A DNA stretch of 64,000 nucleotides from Epinephelus fuscoguttatus (taxonomy: Eukaryota > Chordata > Actinopteri > Perciformes > Serranidae): NCBI RefSeq assembly GCF_011397635.1, contig NC_064755.1, positions 21,807,282 to 21,871,281 of the forward strand, read 5' to 3'. A program made the position numbers and the translations under genes. The notes beneath the pieces were generated by a model. It was given only the letters and a program-made list of their open reading frames with translations. It was not told the origin of the DNA and made no database searches. The stretch's first letter is position 1. Each line of letters starts with the position of its first letter. Shown here piece by piece: positions 30,992 to 44,000 of the stretch.

Positions 30992-31347
30992 AAGAATGCA
31001 GGCCTGATGGTTTCAACATGGCAATTACATGTCATGGTAACTGAGCCACCTACTGTAATCAGGAAGTAAGCCTTGTCTGACAATTTTCTTTTGATTTACA
31101 TGAAATTTACATGGTGTGGTCTACAAAGGATGTACAGTAACATGACATATAATTAGTGTGGACACGGGATTGGGTTCAAAATGCTCCTAGGACCCCTAAT
31201 GTGTGTCAAGGTACAAGAGCCCCTTTATCGCTGCTTGCAGCTTTAATTAAAGCTAAGAATTAAGTCAATATCAAGCTGATACCTTGAACTTGACCTGATA
31301 TCTATCTTAAGATATCTTGAACTGGAGTTCCAACTATTGGCAAACCA

Positions 31348-31349
<2 letters not shown>

Positions 31350-31386
<37 letters not shown>
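31350..31386. repeat. Trinucleotide microsatellite (AAT)n
   Basis: About twelve tandem AAT units. Flanking sequence from 31260 to 32280 has no recognisable gene; a TA dinucleotide run follows at 31472-31498. Confidence 0.9.
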
Positions 31387-31470
31387 TTAACTTTATTGAC
31401 AAAGATGGTAGAATATGTGGAGAATTTGAAAACATGGTACATAGTAATTTAAAAAAGACAAGTTATTAGT

Positions 31471-31471
<1 letters not shown>

Positions 31472-31498
<27 letters not shown>
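31472..31498. repeat. Dinucleotide microsatellite (TA)n
   Basis: About thirteen TA units, likely length-variable. Confidence 0.9.
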
Positions 31499-31502
<4 letters not shown>

Positions 31503-32436
31503 CTTTTAACAAGACATAATTATAGTGTGACAAAACAATAATTCAACACATTTCCCGAGATATTTCTACACTTACTTTTATCTGTTACATCTAAATTAAT
31601 TAAAACACACACACACAAAAAAGACTCTAACACCTTTTCTTGGAATATACTGTGAGATTTGCACAATGATTATTTACCTGTGGCCCAGACAAAACTGTTT
31701 GCAGATTCAGGTTGGTCTGACATAGCTGGCACTGTATTCCCAGTAAAGGCATTTATATAATATACATTCTCTGCTTATATCACTTTACCTTACAATTCCT
31801 GAAGATTGTTTTCTGTATCAACATTTTTTCATCAGAGGGTTTTCTGGTTACTGTAAATAAAACTGACTGACCAGTTAGCCTCTGTATCCTTTTTAAACTT
31901 GGTTGATAATCTCAGCTGACACTGGTTGTAGCCATATCGATTTGCAGCCCTTCACAAAATGTACTTTGGCAAAATCCTGAGTTTGACATGTCATGTTGAG
32001 GGCAGGTAAACCTAACCCAGGGTTGACATAACGTTTTGTGACTACTGCTCACTCTCTGAGTGCATCTTTGCCAAATATTCATACATCTTTCCTCACGTGC
32101 TTGGAAAAAATGAAATGAGAATTTTAATGACCCTCATGGTGCCATTATTCCTGTTATCTGGCAGTTCACCCTCATATTGATTTGTGTGAACACATGTTTG
32201 GTTTTGTGTTGAAAAGACTATTTTTATACACTGCTTGTATTTTATTGCACATTTATTGAAATGCAAGAATGAAAAAACTTAACCTATCCTGGAAAACCCT
32301 CACCAGAGTTGTAGGCATTGCTTTCGGTCAACAGCTGCAATCCTTTCATTGGCTAATGTTTATGCTCATCAGGTCTGATGGGGAATGGCCAACAGAGGGG
32401 GCGGGGATGTAACTGAAGTAAACATGCTCACTGTGA

Positions 32437-32443
32437 TATAAAA
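32437..32443 (+). promoter_or_regulatory. TATA box of the zp3-like gene
   Basis: TATAAAA, 76 bp upstream of the ATG at 32513. An E-box CAGCTG is at 32332-32337, about 105 bp upstream of the TATA box; FIGLA-type E-boxes at this distance are known for ZP genes, but binding here is inference. Confidence 0.65.
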
Positions 32444-32512
32444 GTAGCTGCACATTTCCATCTTCCTTACAGCACCCAGTGAACTGTGCAGATCACTTGT
32501 TGTTGTGAAGCC

Positions 32513-34636
32513 ATGGTGATGAAGTGTACTGCTGTGTGCCTTGTGGCACTGGCTCTGCTTGGCAGCCTCTGTGATGCTCAATACAAGCCCTCACCATCTA
32601 GATACCAGAAGCCAGCGCCACCTACGAGACAGGAGCCTGTCAAGCAGGTGCCTCAAGATCCCCAACAGACAAAACAGACATTTGAGAAACCACTCACCTG
32701 GACATACCCTGAAGATCCAAAGGTTGAGCCTGCACCCGAGGTGCCTTTTGAGCTAAGATATCCTGTTCCTGCGGCAACTGTTGCGGTCGAGTGCAGAGAG
32801 AGGGATGCTCACGTGGAAGTCAAGAAGGACATGTTTGGTGTTGGCCAGTTGATTAATCCTGCCGATCTTACCCTGGGAAACTGTGGTGCTGTCGCTGAGG
32901 ACGCTGCTGCTCAGGTGTTGATTTTTGAGGCTGAACTGCACGATTGTCTCAGCACATTGAGGGTAAGAGCATGAACATGGCATCACTGATCACTGAAAAA
33001 CAAATAATAAATTGTAAAGAATATGGATCATAACTATGGCAAAATAGGCCCTATGACATGTATAATGCTTGTTTGTACTGTACTAATATTTGTTTCTCAA
33101 CTAGATGACAGAAGATTCCCTCATCTACACCTTCACTCTGAACTATAATCCCCAACCTCTGGGCGGTGCTCCAGTGGTGAGGACCAGCAGCGCTGCTGTG
33201 ATTGTGGAATGCCACTATCCAAGGTATGTAGACTATCAGGGAGAGGTGTGGCAGTAAACAGACAAACAACAAACAAATGAATAAATAACATAATATGACA
33301 CGAAAATGGATGAACATTAATATGAAAATTACATTAGTCTGCTTTCTAAAGAAAACATATTTAATCATTCAGGAAGCACAATGTGAGCAGCCTTCCTCTT
33401 GACCCCCTGTGGATCCCATTCTCTGCAGTCAAGGTGGCCGAGGAATTCTTGTACTTCACTCTGAAACTCATGACCGGTGAGTTAAAGAACAGCGTATCTC
33501 CATCTGCTGTGATTTCATTATGTATTTGTCATAATTGCTTAAATGTCATTTTGTAATTGCACAGATGACTGGCAATATGAGAGGCCAAGCTACCAGTACT
33601 TCCTGGGCGACATCATAAATATTGAGGCTACCGTCAAGCAGTACTTCCACGTGCCCCTCCGTGTTTATGTGGACAACTGTGTGGCTACTCTTTCACCTGA
33701 TGTGTCCTCCAACCCTAGATATGCCTTCATTGACAACCATGGGTACATTTTGATGAGTACATTGAAGTTCTGTACAGTGAGACTACGTTTGTGTCTGAGT
33801 CCATCTCTAATGTGAATTTGTATGTTCTTTCTGCATGCAGATGTTTGCTCGATGCGAGAATCACAGGCTCTGACTCTAAGTACATGGCTCGCTCTGCAGA
33901 GAACAAGCTTCAGTTCCAGCTGGAGGCCTTCAGGTTCCAGGGTGCTGACAGTGGACTGGTGAGCATCTCCATATTTTCAGCTGTCCATCAAGTGCAATGC
34001 AAATACATTTCATAATAACCCACACCCTCTATTGTTCCAACAGCTCTACATTACCTGCCACTTGAAAGCAACATCTACTGCCTATGCCATCGACAGTGAA
34101 CATAGGGCTTGTTCCTACATCAATGGGTGAGTGTGCACACATGGGGAAAAATGTGTTTGAAAACTGACACAGTATTTACTGCATGCATCTTTTTTTTTTC
34201 CTTCCCAGTTGGAAGGAGGCTAGCGGAGCTGATGCAGCTTGTGGCTCCTGTGAATCTGGTGGACTTGGACCAGCGCCCTCTGCATCCGGTGGAATTGGAG
34301 CCGGCGCCTCAACTGGTAAGTGGGGCACTGGTGGCGGCTCTCTGGCTAATCCTGGAGGTGGAAGGAAGATCCGTGATGTGTCCCAAAAACAAACAGGTAT
34401 GTTATTAAAAATGAATTGTCTAAAACATTTAATATTTTGTGAGGTGACATAACAGTCAACACATATTACACCAGTTCATGATGAGTAAATGTCTCACTGC
34501 ATGCCTACCTGTGCTGTGAGACAACCGCAGTGGTGCACGCTGTGACACGTGTCTTCTGTCTTTCCTTCTAGTTTTCGAATGGGAAGGTGATGTCACCCTG
34601 GGTCCCATCCCCATCGGAGAGAAGGTGCTCTCTTAA
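32513..34636 (+). CDS. zp3: Zona pellucida sperm-binding protein 3-like (choriogenin-L-like) egg-coat subunit
   Basis: Structural egg-envelope glycoprotein of the ZPC class. Eight exons join in phase: 32513-32962, 33105-33223, 33373-33476, 33565-33742, 33841-33958, 34044-34126, 34209-34396, 34572-34636; 434 residues. Signal peptide about 1-22 (CTAVCLVALALLGSLCDA), a short Pro/Gln-rich arm to about 75, then the ZP domain from about 88 (VAVECRERDAHVEVKKDMFG, LTLGNCGAVAEDAAAQVLIF, FHVPLRVYVDNCVATLSPD, LYITCHLKATS). A Gly/Ser-rich linker leads to a furin-type RKIR at 403-406, and the chain ends GEKVLS without a membrane tail. ATG 32513 has a good context (AAGCCATGG), but alignment with the ZPB gene leader suggests the ATG at 32519 may be the real start. 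Many zp3 paralogs exist in fish; which one this is cannot be told. Confidence 0.93.
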
Positions 34637-34667
34637 CTCAATTCCTTGCCATGGCAATGACCATCAA

Positions 34668-34673
34668 AATAAA
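34668..34673 (+). terminator. Polyadenylation signal of the zp3-like gene
   Basis: AATAAA 32 bp past the stop codon, giving a very short 3' untranslated region, as for the ZPB-like neighbour. Confidence 0.8.
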
Positions 34674-34679
34674 CAGTCT

Positions 34680-36160
34680 GATTGGTTCATAACTGTCTGT
34701 ATGTTATTCACTCGCTTCTTGTTAATAGTTCATTTTAAACAAGGAAAGTAACCCAATGTTCTCATTAAATGTGACCATTATTTGACATATCCAAAACATT
34801 CCAAAGTGTAAGGACCAAAAGAAGATGAAAGTGTAACTTACTCTTCCCTTTGTGTAATGCTGCATGTTACATATGGACCACAGCTGCCCAGTTCATAGAC
34901 TGTAAATCCTTCTGTTTGATGGAAATAAAAATGCAATTGTGTGAGAGGCTTGTGTCAATCACTGGAGGGAACCATCAAAGAAATGGCAAACTTTTTCTTT
35001 TTCTATTGACCTGTAGACTGACCATGCAGTGAACAACTAGAGGTATAAACTAGCAAACATCCTAACAACCAAATGAATAAATAAGGAAAGCAGGGAGATA
35101 AAATTGAAATGGGCTCAACCCTCCATTTCATAACTGTTTGTTGGCTGAATTAGTGAATCTAACATCATGGGGCAATACAAATGCACTTGTTCTGTCAAAG
35201 GCTGGTCAGCTTTACATCCAAGGAAGTGAACATTTGCCTCCCCCGTGTGGCACATATGATAAACTGCAGTTTATCAATATACACTTCAGCACCACAGGCA
35301 GTGAACAGCTCCATACTGCTCATGCTCAATACACGGTACATTCACTGATAGTTCATTTACAAGCTGTCATTCAGTGGTAAATAAAAAGGGAGGAAAACTG
35401 CAGCCTTGAGCCTCTGATCATCTTAATGCAATGCCAGTCTCAACTCAGAATGAGCCTTCATTTTCATGCATTTTCCTCTGAGAGACTGTTTTCTGCCAAC
35501 TATATGTTCTGTGTGGCTTATTATGATGATTGCACTTCCAAAAATGTGAATTTAAGATACATGTATGGTTAAATAGACTAAATATTAAGCCCCAAACCAT
35601 CCAAAATACCGTGCACAACCCAGTCTATAGGGCTGCATTACTCCCGGAAACTAGCTACATACATTCTTATTTTCATGCTAAGTTACTGTACATACACTGT
35701 ACATAAGCTTATGGTATACACTAGGCTATAGGCTCTGTAGCGTCTAATTCGTCTCACCTTGTAGATTTTTGTCTTGCATTGTATTTTGTTGCACTTTCTT
35801 TGTCATCTTTTGTGTCCTGAGAAATTCGCCAGTTCTTCATTTCAAATCTGTGCCATCTTATTTTTCATCCTGTCCACCTTGGCGCTCTCTGTATATCGAT
35901 CTGTTTCTTGGTTAATTTTCTGTTGCACTGTGCTCTCCTGCTGTCAGCACTTCCTCTTTTCTGTCTCTTTGCTTTTGTGTTTATGGACGCCAGGATTAAG
36001 TTCGCTGGCACAAGCGGGACGGGGTCAGAATAAACATAAAGCTTGACAATAAGAGTCCATCTTATCCATATGTGCAGAAACAGGGGTTTGGATGACATAT
36101 TGAAACGCATGTATTTTCCAGGGAACCCCTGGATCCCCCCTTAAGGAGCTCTGGTGGTCC
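34680..36160. other. Intergenic spacer between the zp3-like gene and mapk8ip2
   Basis: No convincing coding sequence, RNA gene or transposon was seen. Open frames here are short and lack family resemblance. The sequence becomes GC-richer toward 36160, where the mapk8ip2 leader begins. Confidence 0.5.
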
Positions 36161-36817
36161 CCCGGACATGAGAGAGCGCGTTTGCTGTGACTACATGTTT
36201 CACTGTCAGTGTAATGTCACTGTTAACACTTAACGGGAATTGTTTTTCTACGCCACTGTTTTACTGCTTGCCTGCAGGCTCCGGCTCTGCCTGCATCCAC
36301 TCAGGACAGCCTGCTCATACGGTAACGGCACTGACGTTATAGCTTGCTCCACACCCCTCCTCCTCCTCCTCCTCCTCCTCCTCCTCCTCTGTCTCTGCCT
36401 GTCTCCGCACTGCTGGCCCGTATCCGTTGTGTGTCACAGGCAGCATCACATACAGCAGCAGACATTTGGCGAGGAAAAAACACGGACTGCGGTGGCACAC
36501 TGCGCGCTTATGCTCCGCGCGGACGCACCGGGGGGAAAAAACAGGATTGTATTTTAATTTCTGCGGTGTTGTGCGCTGAAGATCATTTCTGCCTTGACAC
36601 CCCCTCCTTCCCTGCTTGTGTGGATGGTTGACTGCAGATTTGATGGTGCTGAGCAGGCTCGTCTGATTGAAGGCTTGCGGCCAGGGGGGCATCTGTGGGG
36701 CCGCAGAGACAGAAACCTCTGTCCACGGCTGCGTCTGTCCTCTGCCTTGTGATTGTGAATGGACTGCGCTCCCCTCCGTGATTTTCTGCAGTCGCTCTGA
36801 GTCATTTGTGGAAGAAG
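36160..36817 (+). promoter_or_regulatory. mapk8ip2: mapk8ip2 5' untranslated/promoter region with CpG-rich sequence
   Basis: This stretch is clearly richer in G+C and CpG than its flanks (for example around 36480-36540) and ends at the ATG of mapk8ip2. A (CTC)n run lies at 36357-36389. No TATA box was recognised. The exact transcription start is not known. Confidence 0.5.
36357..36389. repeat. Trinucleotide microsatellite (CTC)n in the mapk8ip2 leader region
   Basis: About eleven tandem CTC units, on either strand a pure purine/pyrimidine run. It may lie in the promoter or the 5' untranslated region. Confidence 0.9.
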
Positions 36818-39800
36818 ATGGCGGACAGGGCTGAGATGTTTTCCCTATCCACTTTCCATTCCCTCTCTCCTCCTGGTTGCAGGTAAGGGCTTAGATGTAG
36901 AGCGACAGCGGGGGGATGATGGGGGACGATGCGCACGGATGATGGGTGGATGAAACGACAATAAAGAGGATGAACATATCTGTCAGTTTTGTTGTCGATG
37001 ACTGCAAAAAAACGCAGATTCCCCACCATGGGTTGTAGATATTTTGAATAACCTGTCAGGCCTGCTACTGCCTCCCCTGCGCGCCAATAGGTGCCGCAGC
37101 TGAACGCGGCCGGTTATGTTTTGGAGTTGATAGTACGCTCCTTAAAGACAACTGTTAATTAAAGACAACTTTTATTATCCTCCGAAAAGTGTGAAGAAAA
37201 GCAGATGGTTAAAATAGATGACAAATGACTGATCTTAAGCTGTCGCGACAGGCACCCGCCTTGCGCATTCTCTGTGTGAGGCCCACGCCCTGTTGAGTCC
37301 AACCCAGGCAAGGGCATGTTGCTGAACAATGATTTACGGAAGTCCCACTGATATCGGTTTCAAACGCCTCTAATGTGACCTCTGCGACACACAATATGAT
37401 AAATCTGCTCGCTGTTTTCTTCTTGCCTGAACACAATTGTGAGTGGAATTCTGCTGGCTGTTAGCAGAGATCGATAATAACTTGTGCAGCATCAGTGATA
37501 CAGCCACAGTGTTCTCCCCAAGGTTGTCTGTGGTGGGTTGAAAGCCATGGGGTTTCTTCACTGTGATTGGTTTGTGGATGTTAATCAGGCCTGGTGAGAT
37601 GTGGAGTATTGCAACACTTTGGTGTTGTGATTTGGATTTGGATGAAACTGTGTGGAGGCTGCTGCAATATTCAGATCTGCTCTTGCCTCTAGGTATAATA
37701 GAATATGTTGCAGAAATATGACTGATTTCTTTGTGTTGCTAATTTGATTTCCATATGCAGTAATCTCAGGCCTATTGCTACTGGTGTAAGGCCTTCCTCT
37801 CTGTTATTACAGGAGAACAAATCCTACATAACAAAAACAACTACTTGTAATTGTCTTGCTATACTGTGTTGTTTTGCCACTATATACAATAATTTAAATT
37901 CATCCACAGTGTATCAGAAATAATTAAAGTCAAGAAAATGGTGTGTTTTTAGGTTTAGGCTCTCTGCACTAATGCACATCATGCCACAACATTTCATTGT
38001 CCCTGTTTCTGCCTCCACATGTCAAAAGTCCTCACAGAAAACAATCACATTAGCAAGCCAGATCCCAGTGGGTTTTATATCCACAACATGCACTGGGGTT
38101 AGATTTAGTTACACGCTGCAGCTTCGTTTAATGGATGGATCATATCAGATCAATAGACCTGATTTTTTGCATGGCTACCACTGACCTTAGTTCGGAGCCA
38201 AGCTTTGGCCATTACATCAATATTTTAAATTTACAGCGCTGGCAAACAGCTGGAGCAAACTAATCTTTATTTATCTTTTTATTTGTCAGAGGGATGATGG
38301 GTATAAGTCTTTTCTTTATGCAGTCTGTCATTGTGTAACTGACTCCAAATCTACTTTAAGTGTTTTTGTTTTTGTTGTCAGCTTTAAAAAGTAAAGCCAG
38401 TGTTCATGAGCACTAAAGACATGAACAGTGATTGCTTGCATCACTCTTCAGTTAGTTTTGTGTGCATCCAAGACAACATATATTAATTTGTGTTTATTTT
38501 GTGCAGCCATTGATCATCGATTTCAGACTGTCAAATACCAATAATTCACTTTCTATGACATATTAGTGTTTGGAGCATATGGAGACAAGCTATCATCAGT
38601 TGTTTTTCCTGCAAAAGTGCATTTCTCATTTAATAATGTATGTTTCTGTGTTTCTTTTCAGTGTGTTTTTGTGTGTCCCTGCTTTTGTGTGTGACGGATT
38701 CATGACAAAACCACCGGTGGTGTGATGGTGTGGCACAGTAATCTGCCTTACATAACACGAACACTGTTTCCAATGGGCAACATAATCCGTAAGAGAGCCT
38801 GTCTTTCTCTCTGAGGCACCAGAAATTTATAACAGACTGTAATTTCTCCTGCACAGAGGGAGCACTCTCTCCACTGGAAATAACAATCCTTAAAAGATTG
38901 AATATCAGTCTGTGCAGAGGACACGTGGTGCACTTATCAACTGATGTAATATTTAATTTCTGTTGTTAAGACAATATGTGAGTGTATCCCATCCAACAAC
39001 AACATGCTTCCATATGAACATGGGGAAATTAATCAATACATTAAGGGTCACAGTGCTCCATTTAACTTTATTTTTCTATTAAGGCTTTATCTTACAGATA
39101 TATTTATATGGAAATGAACTCCGTCCAGGTATGCCATGCTTTTTCTGAATAAACAGCTGCTGTGCTTTGCTGAAACCTTAAAACAAACATGCTGATATAT
39201 CAAAAATGTGAGAGTCCTAGTGTGACCCATGCTTCAGAATTCATTAATTACATTTTGTGAAAGAATTTGTTTGTGTGGATTTGCTGAGGCAGCAGTCTTA
39301 ATGCAGCCTGGTGGGAGGTCAGTTTTTGGGTGTTAGGCTGTGAGTATGTGGGAGGGTTCGGATAGTGGGTTCCATTTTGGATCTGTTTCCAAGATGGTTC
39401 AATGTGTTAAGATTTAACAAATCACTGGCTATTTTTTAGTTATAGTTTTTTAGTTCTTTTTTATTTGTTTGTTTTTGTTTTCTCTTTTCTTTCCCTTTCC
39501 TCTGTCTTTCTACATTTGCTTGAATAATTAATACAATTATTAGGTGAAGTCCTGCTAGCTTTCCTCCTTTACCTGAATGTATCTTGTAACCTGTAATCCT
39601 ATGGATGGGTGGGCAGGGTGGTGGGGATTGTATCAGGCATTCTGATTTCAAGTTGCCAATATATATGATGAACAGCATCTCTTTATTGTCCGGGGACGAA
39701 CGGTTGAATTGATATCAAATACACGTTTTTTTTTGTGGGATTTAGATTGAAAATCAATAAAACATATCTGCAAAATTGATCAAAGCTAAATGTATCAGCT

Positions 39801-41020
39801 AGATGTTTTATGATTAAAAGATTAGTTGATCAACAAAATATATTTGCAATTATTTAGATAATGATTCATCTTTTTGATTTTTAAAGGAAATTGGCAAAAA
39901 TCTCAGATTGCAGCCTTTCCAATGTGTATTTTCTGCTTTCTCATGGTCTTCTATGACAATGAATTGAGTGTATTTAGCTTTTGAAGTGTTGATCAGCAGT
40001 GGTGTAGTGGTAGTTGATGAGGCAGATGTGCTACAAGGTAGATGGGTAGGTCACATACCTACATATATCAATGGATTTTTGGGTAATAGGTGAGTTTATT
40101 CCATATACCTGTGCAAACCCTCCACTTCGCTGTTGTTGATCGGACAAAACAAGACATTTGAAGGCATTGCCTTGGGCTCTGGGACACAGCTTTTCACTTC
40201 TGTCTGAGTGACTGATGAATCAAGAAAAATAATTGGCAGATTCATCAATAATGGGAATAACCTTTAGTCACCGCCCTATATTCAGCAGTAGATCTGAAGG
40301 GTTTTGGATTTAATGAGACAGTTTGGTACCAGATTCAGATTTGCAATAATTCCGCCAAACCCCAGTTGTATTCCATCATAGTGCATCAATATTTTAAAAC
40401 TACTACAAATTTCCAGTCGCATCCTTCTGATTTTCCCTGCTCTACTCCTCTCCCTGCGAATCTCACATGTTCAGCAGTCGATGTTCCACTTTTGCCTTCT
40501 GACTCTTTGAAGGCTGTTTGAGAAGGCAGAGGGGGGAAGTGAGTGAGTGAGTGGGTGGGTATGGTTAACATGGGGTAAGAGGCTTAAATCAAATACAGAT
40601 TCATTTTAGCTTAAGCGTTCCATCTCTGCCTCCCCCCCCGCTGTCTTTCCATCACGCTCTTTGTATTTTTGTATTTCGTCTCTCTCACACTCTGCGTATG
40701 ACCAATACTTGCCATGTTTTTGGAAATTAATCTTTGCAGCGGCTGCTGCCATAGCTTTGTTTTCTTTATTTAACAATAATTATATGAGTCATATTTATCC
40801 TGTCCACGAGGTTTGTTTTCCATCAATGTGACGCCAGTGAATGTTTCCCATCTATTTGCTCTGCATCTGATGACTTCATGAGTCCAAATACAGCCAAATC
40901 TACATGAAATCATCTGTTCTGACTGATGCATCATCGCCGCCTTTGGTTTAAAGATGGAGTAATCTGCAGGTTTGGATCAGACAACAGAGAGAGTGCCTCA
41001 TTAGGTTAAATGGATGACTC

Positions 41021-41078
<58 letters not shown>

Positions 41079-44000
41079 CGGTGTGGTTGTGCCTCTACAT
41101 TACTGAGGACTGACGGTGGGTGAAAACCCTGGGAAATTGATCTTGTTAATGAGTCAGTGGCAACCACATCAAATGTCCTTGGCTTTTAAAGATGATGATG
41201 TCACCATGAAGCAGGTGCTCACGGTTTAAAGGCAGCTTAATTACAATAGACACACCACGGCCTGTCTCCCCTTTGTATCTGTGTCTATTTTAATGCTGCT
41301 ATCAGATGGTTTTTCATTGCTACTCACATTCTTATTTTTGTCTTATCTCTCATTTTTGACCATGGATGTCTGCTATTCTGCTATTAACACAAATTTTGAG
41401 GCATTACATTGTTGTGATTGGACTCACTGGGGTTGTTTTAAAGATATACCATGCAGGGGTTTTCCAAAAAACAAGACTCATAGAGAAGTAATCCCTCTCA
41501 ATCCTCAGTTACGATCCACTAGAAGTGTGTAGCAGTGTATTTTTCTGCAGGACGTTTATGGGCGTGTACCACCACAGCACTCAGGTGAGGTCAGGGCTTT
41601 GTAAAAAGGTAATGACCAGCTGCCAGACTGTGTCAGCAGGCATCCAAGAGACACAGCGCAGAAAAAAATGCAAATATAGTGAGGTGAAATGCCAAATGAG
41701 AGTGAATCTGGGGTTGGCTTTTATTCTCACTTTTGCTGGCAAGTGTGTTTGCAAACACTAACCAATTATCCTGCGTAGTATACCTTCAAGAGTGGCTATG
41801 CAGAGTCCAGATTAGCTGTGCTAATGATAACTAATGATTCTTTTACTTTTTTTTCTTGGTTGGTCTGTAAAACATAAGTAAATGGTGAAAAATGTCCATC
41901 GCTAGTTTCCAAAGTTCAAAGTGACATCTTCAAATGTCATGTTATGTTCGAGCAAAGACACTCAGTGTACTATAATCAGTGTTGAAAGAAGTATTAAATC
42001 TTTGACTTGAGTAAAAGTAGCAAAAACCACAGTGTAAAAATACTTTGTTACAAGTAAAAGTCCTGCATTCAATTCCTACTTAAGCAAAAGTATAAGTATT
42101 AGCATCAAAATACACTTAAGTGGCAAAATCCAAAGCATTCATTCTGTTGAAAGGCTCATTTCTGACTCTTATATTATGTTATTGGATTATAATTATCAAT
42201 GCATTAAAGTGCTTATTACTTTAATGTTGCAGCTGGTAAAGGTGGAGCTCATTTTATTTACTTAATATACTACTGGTAGTTTACCATAATATCACATCAT
42301 ATCTTATCACTTGATTTATAATTTGTATTAATAATCTAATTTGCAAAGTTAATAAGGCTGTCCAACAACATAGCAGAGTGAAAAGTACAATGATTTCATG
42401 CAGTGCAGTAGAAGTATCAAGTATGATGAAATGAAAATCCTCACGTAAAGTAGAAGTATCTCTAAATTGTATTTATGTACTTGAGTAAAAGCACTTAGGT
42501 ACATCACTGACTGTAATGTATGACAAGAAAAAACAAGCAAATTCTCACATTTCCAGACTTAATCCATCAATATGAGGTTAATTTCTTGATTTATTGATGA
42601 TAGAAATTTTAATGTGTTTAGATGCTCTAAATAAAATAAAATATATAATAAAACATATTAAATTATTAAAAGTGAAAAGTAGCTTAACTCAGAAAGACAG
42701 TTGAGCTTATATTTTCTGACAAAAAAGGACACCTGCATGCATGAACATGCAGTCGGTGTATATACAGGATTAGACAGGCAAAGATGACAGTGTGCTGGTT
42801 TGACAATTTCTGGTTTGGACGTGACAGTATCAGAGATGACAGAGAATAACTGTTAGAAATGTGGGCTGGAGGGATTGTTCAAGCCTGAGAAGGGCAGGGA
42901 GAAAATGAAATGAGGAGCCAGAGCTGAAGAAACGCAAAGATTGTAGCAGAATCTTAACAGTGGCAGTGAATCAGGGTGTGTCATTGCAGCAAGATGACCG
43001 GCATCAGTGAATGGTAATTTTGTGCTGACTTGTGTTCTTGTGGTAGGATTCTCATTTTGCTCAGCATATCACAGTTCCAAATAGAGACTGATGTGATGCG
43101 GGCCTTTTTTTCTGCACGAGTATGGAAAGTGGTTATGATTCCTCTTCGCCTTTAAGGCCTTAGCTTCAAATCCTGATAATTAAGAATGATCGCAAGTAGA
43201 GATTGACTGAACGCAAGGAACGTCACAGTGCGCTGTCGGATAAGCAGCGAGCGATACACAACATGGTGTGACAGGAACTGCTGCACGCTCACTTGGGCGC
43301 TGTCTAAACACCAAAGCAGGAACATGGACATGTGATGTCAACACTGCAGTGGTGGCTGCATCTCACAAGTGACATAGAAATCAAAATAATACAAGGTATT
43401 TTACAAAAGGATGTGTCACATATAAGATGTGCATGCATATAAGGAGTACCTGTATGCTGGTGTGTTTGCAGCTGGGGTCAGTCTGTGTGTTCACTGTACA
43501 AAGAGCAGACAGAGGCCTTTGCTCTGCAGCTTTTCACTGACACACATTCTTAGGTTTTGCAGTTTAGGGGAAATGGGGCCACACTCTGTTGTGACGTGCA
43601 TTGCAGAGCTACAGGAGAACTCCAACACTAAGCAGATGAGCACACAAACAAAATGGAGTCTGGAAACACAGCAGAGTAGGGAGCAGTGGAGGAAACCAGA
43701 GAAGGGGAAGGAGGAAAGGAACAGAAAAACAGATGTCATACAATGATAAAGGGCCAGTTCATCCAATTGTTCTCAGTCACCTTTGGTAGTGTAAAACCAT
43801 GCAGATAGATTGAGTTTCATTTATCCAGGTTTTGCTAGTGAAGCAACACAGTGCATAAAATAAGCACAGTGCTGATGTTAGATGCTTCGGACCACAGTGT
43901 TAAACTATATATCTTTAAATGTTACAGTTATGGCTGAAAATGACAAAAGAAATTAACATGTTTGCCGATTTTAGTATCTCCGCAATTGTAATCAGTTGCC

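Larger units (their letters stand above)
29770..31260. repeat. Unclassified fish repeat interrupted by an L1 tail
   Basis: Sequence on both sides of the L1 insertion reads as one decayed repeat, with words such as AACAGGAAGTCCACTATTTT, ACTGGCAACAGGAAATTGC and a 3' end ATCGCTGCTTGCAGCTTTAA. The end motif recurs in fish genomes as I remember it. Without the 743-bp L1 insert and one target copy it would be about 730 bp. I could not assign it to a superfamily. Confidence 0.45.

Noticed and set aside
36240-36692. Overlapping frames around the CTC microsatellite
   Set aside because: Low-complexity shadows in the mapk8ip2 leader; no domain on either strand.
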